Assembly: GCA_003956705.1 (NCBI GenBank)
Contig: QZCP01000445.1
Location: forward strand, 75,650 to 139,649
DNA: 64,000 nt
Source of the DNA: Brevipalpus yothersi
Lineage: Eukaryota; Arthropoda; Arachnida; Trombidiformes; Tenuipalpidae
Reading direction: 5' to 3'
Each line of letters begins with the position of its first letter. The stretch's first letter is position 1. The translations under genes were made by a program, and so were the position numbers. The notes under the pieces are model-generated. The model ran no database searches. It worked only from the letters and a program-made list of their open reading frames with translations, and was not told where the DNA came from. Positions 59,004-64,000 of the stretch are shown piece by piece.

Positions 59004-60659
59004 ATGATGCATGCAAAATGCAACATCCATCGTTTGATGATATTTTATATCGCCTCGATAGCTTGCTCATTGTGCAGTGTTCTGCCCTATGTGGACAAAA
59101 ATCATCGTGAAATCAGTGACAATTTTCCTGATGAACCATTGATACTGGAAAATACACCATTCAATGGTTTTCCGTCAGTTCCGTCGCCAGATTCACCAGA
59201 TTCACTAGATTCGCCATCAAGTTCATTCATCGAAACACACCATCAGCATGATCTCACAAGCATTCGTCCTAATGATGATCCCTATTCCATCTCCACAGAC
59301 TTTCTAGACAGTTTAAATCAAGATGAAAAATTGACTGAAAAAAGTGATGATAGTGAAAAATTTAAAAATGTGATCAAAAATCCATTCATTAGTCAGGATC
59401 GAGGCAATGAATTTATAAGTGATGGCAATCGTAAGAAAGCAGATGGAGTGAAGCAAGAAGAGGACGATGAAGACAAAGTATCATCTTCAATATCAAAGGA
59501 CGATGCCTTTGTGTCATTTAACGATCCTAAAATCGAATCTCATTATCCACTATCATCACCCACATCACTGGCATCCTCATCTCAGACTCCGGTGACAAAT
59601 GTCCACTCATCACAAGAACTTCCGATGCCTCCTGATTATACTGATGAATGGCCATCATCATTTGATCATCATCCTCGGAATTTACACTATCCACACAATG
59701 TGAACATTTTTCCCTCTCAACCATCACCACCTCCACCACTAATGTCATCGTCCTCAACACCGTCCCAGCCAATATCCACTTCCTCTAGGCTTTTATCTCA
59801 TCTCATACCATCTTCATCACCTTCCATGATCAGCCTAGATGAATCAAATGTTCCCATCAGTGTTCTCAAGCCATCATCAACCTCCTCACCTCCTCCGTCC
59901 ATCAGTGTTGATGATCCATCGTCCGGCTTACGATCACTACCAGAAATGTCCACCATAATAACGGTATCAAGTTCAACTCCAGTTCCTGAGGTGAAAAGTA
60001 TTGACTATGCAGCATCTTTGATCAAAGACCTGCTAAAATCTACATGGTCACTATTTAAGGATCAAAATTCGGATCCAAAAGAAGGAGTTGATGGTGCCGA
60101 TGGATCGGGTACAAAATTTGAGGACCATAAATCGGTGGAAGGAGAAAAAAATCCCATGATCGATCCACTTGCTACCGATATGCGTATTGAGAATGGTGAA
60201 GAAGAACTTTTGGGTGAAGTAGAAAAGTTGATCCTTCAACTTCGCCAAATTGAAGCCATGGAAGCGAAAAAGTTAGCTGAAGCTGAAAAAGAAAATGAGG
60301 GAAAAGATGAAAATAAGTATCATGATGATGAAGATGAAGATAAAACTGGCGATGAAAATGATGGAGATCACAATAAAGACGATAATGTAAATTCAAATCA
60401 TCATAAATCTCGCAATAATCGCAATCGTTTGACACATCAGATGGACTATGTGGAACAATTGTTGAACGAATATCGTTCCAAGCAAGGTGTAATCAATTTA
60501 CGCCATTGGGCTCGTGGTGTTTCAACGCCAAGACTATCGGTCACAAGTCCGATTGCAGTTCTTCGAGATGCTTTGATGGAAGAAATTAGACGAAAACGAT
60601 TGAAAGAACAACAGGAAAGAATAAAAGAGAATAAAAAGATGCTCGATGAAATTGGTTGA
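59004..60659 (+). CDS. CRF-like diuretic hormone (DH44) precursor
   Basis: Single exon, 551 residues from the first of two adjacent ATGs; Met12 (59037) is an alternative. The hydrophobic MIFYIASIACSLCSVL is a signal peptide. The next 480 residues are low-complexity Ser/Pro/Asp/Glu-rich with His-rich patches and no domain. The last 43 residues fit the insect and mite DH44/CRF-like consensus: PRLSVTSPIAVLRDALMEE, then RRKRLKEQ, then KENKKMLDEIG. The terminal Gly just before the stop is the amidation donor, giving a C-terminal Ile-amide. The likely cleavage is at a single Arg in HWARGVSTP, yielding a 46-residue amide (bases 60516-60656). DH44 acts on CRF-type GPCRs to raise cAMP, stimulating excretion and feeding/circadian output. 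Known precursors are usually much shorter. Confidence 0.88.
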   Translation: MMHAKCNIHRLMIFYIASIACSLCSVLPYVDKNHREISDNFPDEPLILENTPFNGFPSVPSPDSPDSLDSPSSSFIETHHQHDLTSIRPNDDPYSISTDFLDSLNQDEKLTEKSDDSEKFKNVIKNPFISQDRGNEFISDGNRKKADGVKQEEDDEDKVSSSISKDDAFVSFNDPKIESHYPLSSPTSLASSSQTPVTNVHSSQELPMPPDYTDEWPSSFDHHPRNLHYPHNVNIFPSQPSPPPPLMSSSSTPSQPISTSSRLLSHLIPSSSPSMISLDESNVPISVLKPSSTSSPPPSISVDDPSSGLRSLPEMSTIITVSSSTPVPEVKSIDYAASLIKDLLKSTWSLFKDQNSDPKEGVDGADGSGTKFEDHKSVEGEKNPMIDPLATDMRIENGEEELLGEVEKLILQLRQIEAMEAKKLAEAEKENEGKDENKYHDDEDEDKTGDENDGDHNKDDNVNSNHHKSRNNRNRLTHQMDYVEQLLNEYRSKQGVINLRHWARGVSTPRLSVTSPIAVLRDALMEEIRRKRLKEQQERIKENKKMLDEIG

Positions 60660-61835
60660 AAGAGGTAAAACTTTTATCGAGAGTGATAATCATTTGAGAA
60701 TACACAAATTTTCCCAGTGAGCATTATTGCAATTGCAGATAAAGTGGAGAGAAGAAAATCGAAAAAATTCACTTAAAATCCCAAATATGAATGTCTATCT
60801 TTGTATGTGTGTGTATCTTTTGGTCTTTCAAGTGAACCATTCATACTCTGGTGGAAATGAATTTCCATTTCTATCTCATAGTTTGCATTCTAAGCAAAGA
60901 CTCATCAATATTCAGGACAGAGAAAGGATAATCCTTCCTCCTTCTCCTTCATCTTTTTGTGGAGATTATTCGTATATATATATCATCAATGATGCGATAT
61001 AGGTGTCATGATATAACACTGTACAGGAATGCAGTTATTCGAAAGATTTCATGTATTTATAAAAAAAAACTACAGATATATAAAAATTATTTGATCACAT
61101 TTATATATCATTGGTCTGGTAATGATTTTTCTTTCCTCTCTCACTCTTTAAGTATGTACAAGTACATATGTATGGATATACATATGTGTGCATGAAAAGA
61201 TTCCATACAAACATGAACCATTCATTTGGAAGAATAGTCTGTTCAAAAAATTTTCCAATCAAAAGTCAATAATCTATGTGTGTACATGTCTGATAGACTT
61301 GATTCAACAGGCATTCACTTTCAGACTTGATTGAGTTGATTTTATTGTGCCAAACCGATTTTGTCTTGAGAAAGGCAAAATATTGTCTACAATCGAAGGA
61401 GTATGAAAGAGTCTTGTTGAACATCATTTTCTGAATGACTGTGTAAAAGAAAAGTCTAATCAACAAGGTTCTTTGTTACTAGGCGATAATTTGGCTAATC
61501 TTATTTGATGGTATCTTTCAAGTAGAGAGAGAAAGAAAAAAATCAATTCGATAAACTGGAAAGAAGAACATTGATTATCATCTTAATCTTGATTTTTTTC
61601 GTCCTCAGCTTATTTTCTCTCTTCAGACTAATGAATGTACTCGATTTTGTATTCAAAGAATAGATCATAAATCACGATAGAGAATCATGCAAGTGAGAGG
61701 AAAAAATGAGTGATAATCAAACGATCCTAGAGAAAAGGCTCAACATACCACAAATCAGCTGATCAATCGCTGTTGGATTACATCAATTAGCAGTCCAAAT
61801 TAAATATAACTGTACTTGAAAATATTTGGGCCTCC
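60660..61835. other. Intergenic region
   Basis: 3' side of the DH44 gene and of the small minus-strand gene. AT-rich, no coding signal. Confidence 0.55.
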
Positions 61836-62505
61836 TCATCCTCTAACGGTATAAAATGATTGGCTAAGAAGGTTGTTGAGTGTGATCCAAATCAATAAGC
61901 TAATTAGAAAAATCATCAGTTTTTTTCGTTTCATGGTCAAGGTAGATATATATTTTTCCTGATAAAAATCATCAACTACTTCTACAGAAAGAATATCCTG
62001 ATAGAATGATGATGATTTACTGTTTCTCTTAAACATCAAAACTCATTGACTTCAAGTGATTGTTGGGAGAAAAGTGTTTTTTAACATGGCGTTTGCATGA
62101 TTAACTCGAGTGAAGACTGTTTAAGAGAAAAGTGTAAGTATATATTTGATGGAAGATACTCAAGAATCGACTGGAAACACAAATTTACCTCATTTGCTAC
62201 AGGTGAAAAATATGATATATGTAGCATGTGATGCTAAGTGGATGAGTTAATTGAGCTGTCCTGGGATCAGATAAATTCGATTCTTCATTCATCATAATTC
62301 TCAGGAAACTTTTTTTACCTCAAAAATGATCTCAAGAAGAATAACTTACCAACAATACATATCTGTCAGAAGAACGTGATAGATTCAATTCACGTTGCTG
62401 AATTGAATTTAATTGTTCGAGCAGAAAATCTGTTACGGAAGCAGCGTAAGTTACGTAATAACGCTTGATCAATCGACCCAATCTATGCTCAATACTCATA
62501 ACCAT
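61836..62505 (-). CDS. Small predicted tail-anchored membrane protein, 105 aa
   Basis: Two exons, 62350-62505 and 61836-61997, joined in phase 0 at GTAAGT/ATCAG. A slightly larger second exon using the acceptor before 62027 is also in phase and would add ten Ser-rich residues. The N-terminal 75 residues are soluble and amphipathic (HRLGRLIKRYYVTYAAS, FLLEQLNSIQQRELN). A basic KRKK then leads into one hydrophobic segment (about 78-96) close to the C-terminus, a tail-anchor layout. No family is recognised. The model rests on splice consensus and uninterrupted phase; the second ATG (62499) may be the start. Confidence 0.5.
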
Positions 62506-62865
62506 GTTAGAATAATTAAGAAAAATTATTCAACTGAGAATATTGTCAGAGAATAGAATTGGACTCCAGAGCTACATGTTGATTCTTCAAAAAAATCTCA
62601 TGACTGGATGATCGAAATACTTTTCAAAATATTTTATCAGTAGGGAACTGATCATTTCTCCAGTTTTCAATTTGAGCGAAAATTTGATCTTTTTCTTGAT
62701 CATCTTTCTCAAGTTATTTAATATTAATTTTCTGGATCTCATCTTCTGATTTATCAATATAGCCAATCAATTAGTCTAATAATTTGATTGTCTAGTCTTT
62801 TATCTTTATTATCACATCATCGTATTTCAATCCTCCCAATTTCATCATGATCATGAGCGATCAAA

Positions 62866-62989
62866 ATGCCCTTTGGCAGTAAAAGTACAAAAATGCCTCG
62901 AAAAGCGGTCTCTCATTTGTTTCAAACGGCAACGAAAAATAAACCATTATCCGAATTTCGAATTATTGTTTCAATTGATAATTTTGCTG
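62866..62989 (+). CDS. Candidate first exon of a gene running off the right edge
   Basis: ATG frame of 41 codons plus one base (MPFGSKSTKMPRKAVSHLF...) ending at a GTAAAT donor with the last residues RIIVSIDNFA. It starts 360 bp from the divergent gene at 62505. No second exon was found before the window end, so it would lie beyond 64000. The basic start and beta-like end do not identify a family. Supported only by reading frame, donor and divergent layout. Confidence 0.3.
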
Positions 62990-63798
62990 GTAAATCTGAT
63001 CACTCCAACTAACCGAAAATATCTAAATCTAAAAGCATAATAGGTGCTATTTTTGGTTTTTTCGTGAGTTTTTGAGAGGGCCTCATTTATGAATGGGAAA
63101 AAATATTACCAGATTAAGATCATGGTCTCATTTTCAGTGTTTCATGCATTGTAAAAGATCATAAGTTGAAAAAGGGACAGATTTTTGTCCCTTCCTTGTA
63201 ACAATCTTGCAATCACATTATTCTCATTATCTTGATTTCTTGATTTATCATCTTAAACGATTGAATAATCGCAGATCATCTGGAAGTACGATCATACACA
63301 CGAAGACAGTTTGTTTTTCCAATCCTACCATAGCCAAGCATCTCTTCAATTATTATTATCTTTCGAAAATTCCACTGTAAACTCTTCCCCAATCTTATAC
63401 ACATGATAAAGTTGTCAATATCATAGTGATAGGGTTAGGTCTCGAGACAAGAATGAGCATCAACTCATTGAGAGTTGATGCAAATATTTTTCCACATACA
63501 CACATCAATCGAACGATGATAAGCAATACAAGTGAGAAAAAAATTTTCCACTATCAGATTTATGGGCAACACACATCTCTTATAAACAGAAATGAATAAT
63601 AGCTCAACAGATAGTGAAAAATGAAGAAAAATCTAGAATCGGAAATTTTAATCTTCTCAATTGCCTCAGGATGTGTTCACTGCTAATCACAGATTCTTCT
63701 TTGAAACTGTCTGTGGGAGATGGTGAAGTGAGAAAAATTTAAGACAGTAAAATTAGATGCCACTTCCTTCCTCTTCCTTTAGCCACTTTTCTCTTCGG

Positions 63799-63864
<66 letters not shown>

Positions 63865-64000
63865 CTCTCTCTATTCTTCATCCTCATCTCATTCGCTCAT
63901 CTCCGTCCTCTTCATCTTCATCTGTGACTTTCTCTCTCTTACTCTTAAAGGATCTGGCAAGAGACCAGGCATATTCCAGTCAGAGTCTCTTTCTCTCTCT
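62990..64000. other. Right flank, presumed intron
   Basis: No coding signal; CT-rich simple sequence dominates the last 230 bases. Confidence 0.4.
63801..63867. repeat. (CT)n microsatellite
   Basis: CT dinucleotide run of about 65 bases with one TTT interruption near 63851. Confidence 0.95.

Noticed and set aside
1..64000. CRISPR arrays, bacterial operons, insertion sequences, rRNA genes, retroviral or transposase ORFs
   Set aside because: None seen: repeats are simple dinucleotide tracts, no long direct or inverted terminal repeats with coding cores were found, and all recognised genes are spliced or single-exon animal genes.

Overview
The window is AT-rich nuclear DNA from an animal, most likely an arthropod and possibly an acariform mite. 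Reasons: genes are split by short introns with GTAAGT/GTGAGT-type donors and pyrimidine-AG acceptors (mostly 40-200 bp); the gene set is animal (WDR47, CC2D2A, fizzy-related, HINFP, UFC1, EMC3, syntaxin 5); and the rightmost large gene encodes an arthropod-type CRF-like diuretic hormone (DH44). The species call is inference; the animal and arthropod calls are well supported. All gene models were built by hand by joining exons at consensus splice sites with matching phase. In every complete model the summed exon length is a multiple of three.

Layout. 1-9.5 kb: C-terminal WD40 half of WDR47 (+) with two candidate alternative first exons. 10-16 kb: a small orphan (+) tail-to-tail with a ten-exon CC2D2A gene (-). 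16.5-19.5 kb: an orphan membrane coiled-coil protein and a secreted NGF/Spaetzle-type cystine-knot factor (+). 20-22 kb: fizzy-related/Cdh1 (-). 22-25.7 kb: gene-poor. 25.7-27.3 kb: GT31 glycosyltransferase (-). 27.3-29 kb: gene-poor, with a decayed copy of a fizzy-related exon. 29-56.6 kb is a dense housekeeping block: TMX3 (-), PSMB1 (-), EMC3 (+), SSADH (-), HGH1 (+), a secreted catalase-like protein (-), STX5 (-), an RRM-only PPIE relative (+), PAK1IP1 (+), NRK (-), TatD nuclease (-), ELOVL (-), UFC1 (-), TFIIA-gamma (+), HINFP (+), a small secreted protein (-) and RCL1 (+). 56.6-59 kb: gene-poor, CT-rich. 59-60.7 kb: DH44 precursor (+). 61.8-63 kb: a small predicted tail-anchored protein (-) head-to-head with the first exon of a gene that runs off the right edge.

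There are no operons. Several neighbours are head-to-head with start codons under about 400 bp apart (PSMB1/EMC3, STX5/PPIE-like, 62505/62866), which suggests shared promoters. Functions are mixed: ER folding and membrane insertion (TMX3, EMC3), ER lipid elongation (ELOVL), Golgi traffic and glycosylation (STX5, GT31), ribosome biogenesis (RCL1, PAK1IP1), translation-factor folding (HGH1), proteolysis and ubiquitin-like conjugation (PSMB1, fizzy-related, UFC1), metabolism (SSADH, NRK), and secreted signals (NGF-like, DH44, 119-aa protein).

Most interesting items: the NGF-type cystine knot; a secreted catalase homologue lacking the distal His and Asn but keeping the haem Tyr; the DH44 peptide at the end of an unusually long precursor; a PPIE relative with no cyclophilin domain; and the fizzy-related exon fragment copied about 6 kb away. 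Long (CT)n/(GA)n tracts punctuate the intergenic DNA, and one undetermined base (n, 22993) sits at the edge of such a tract.
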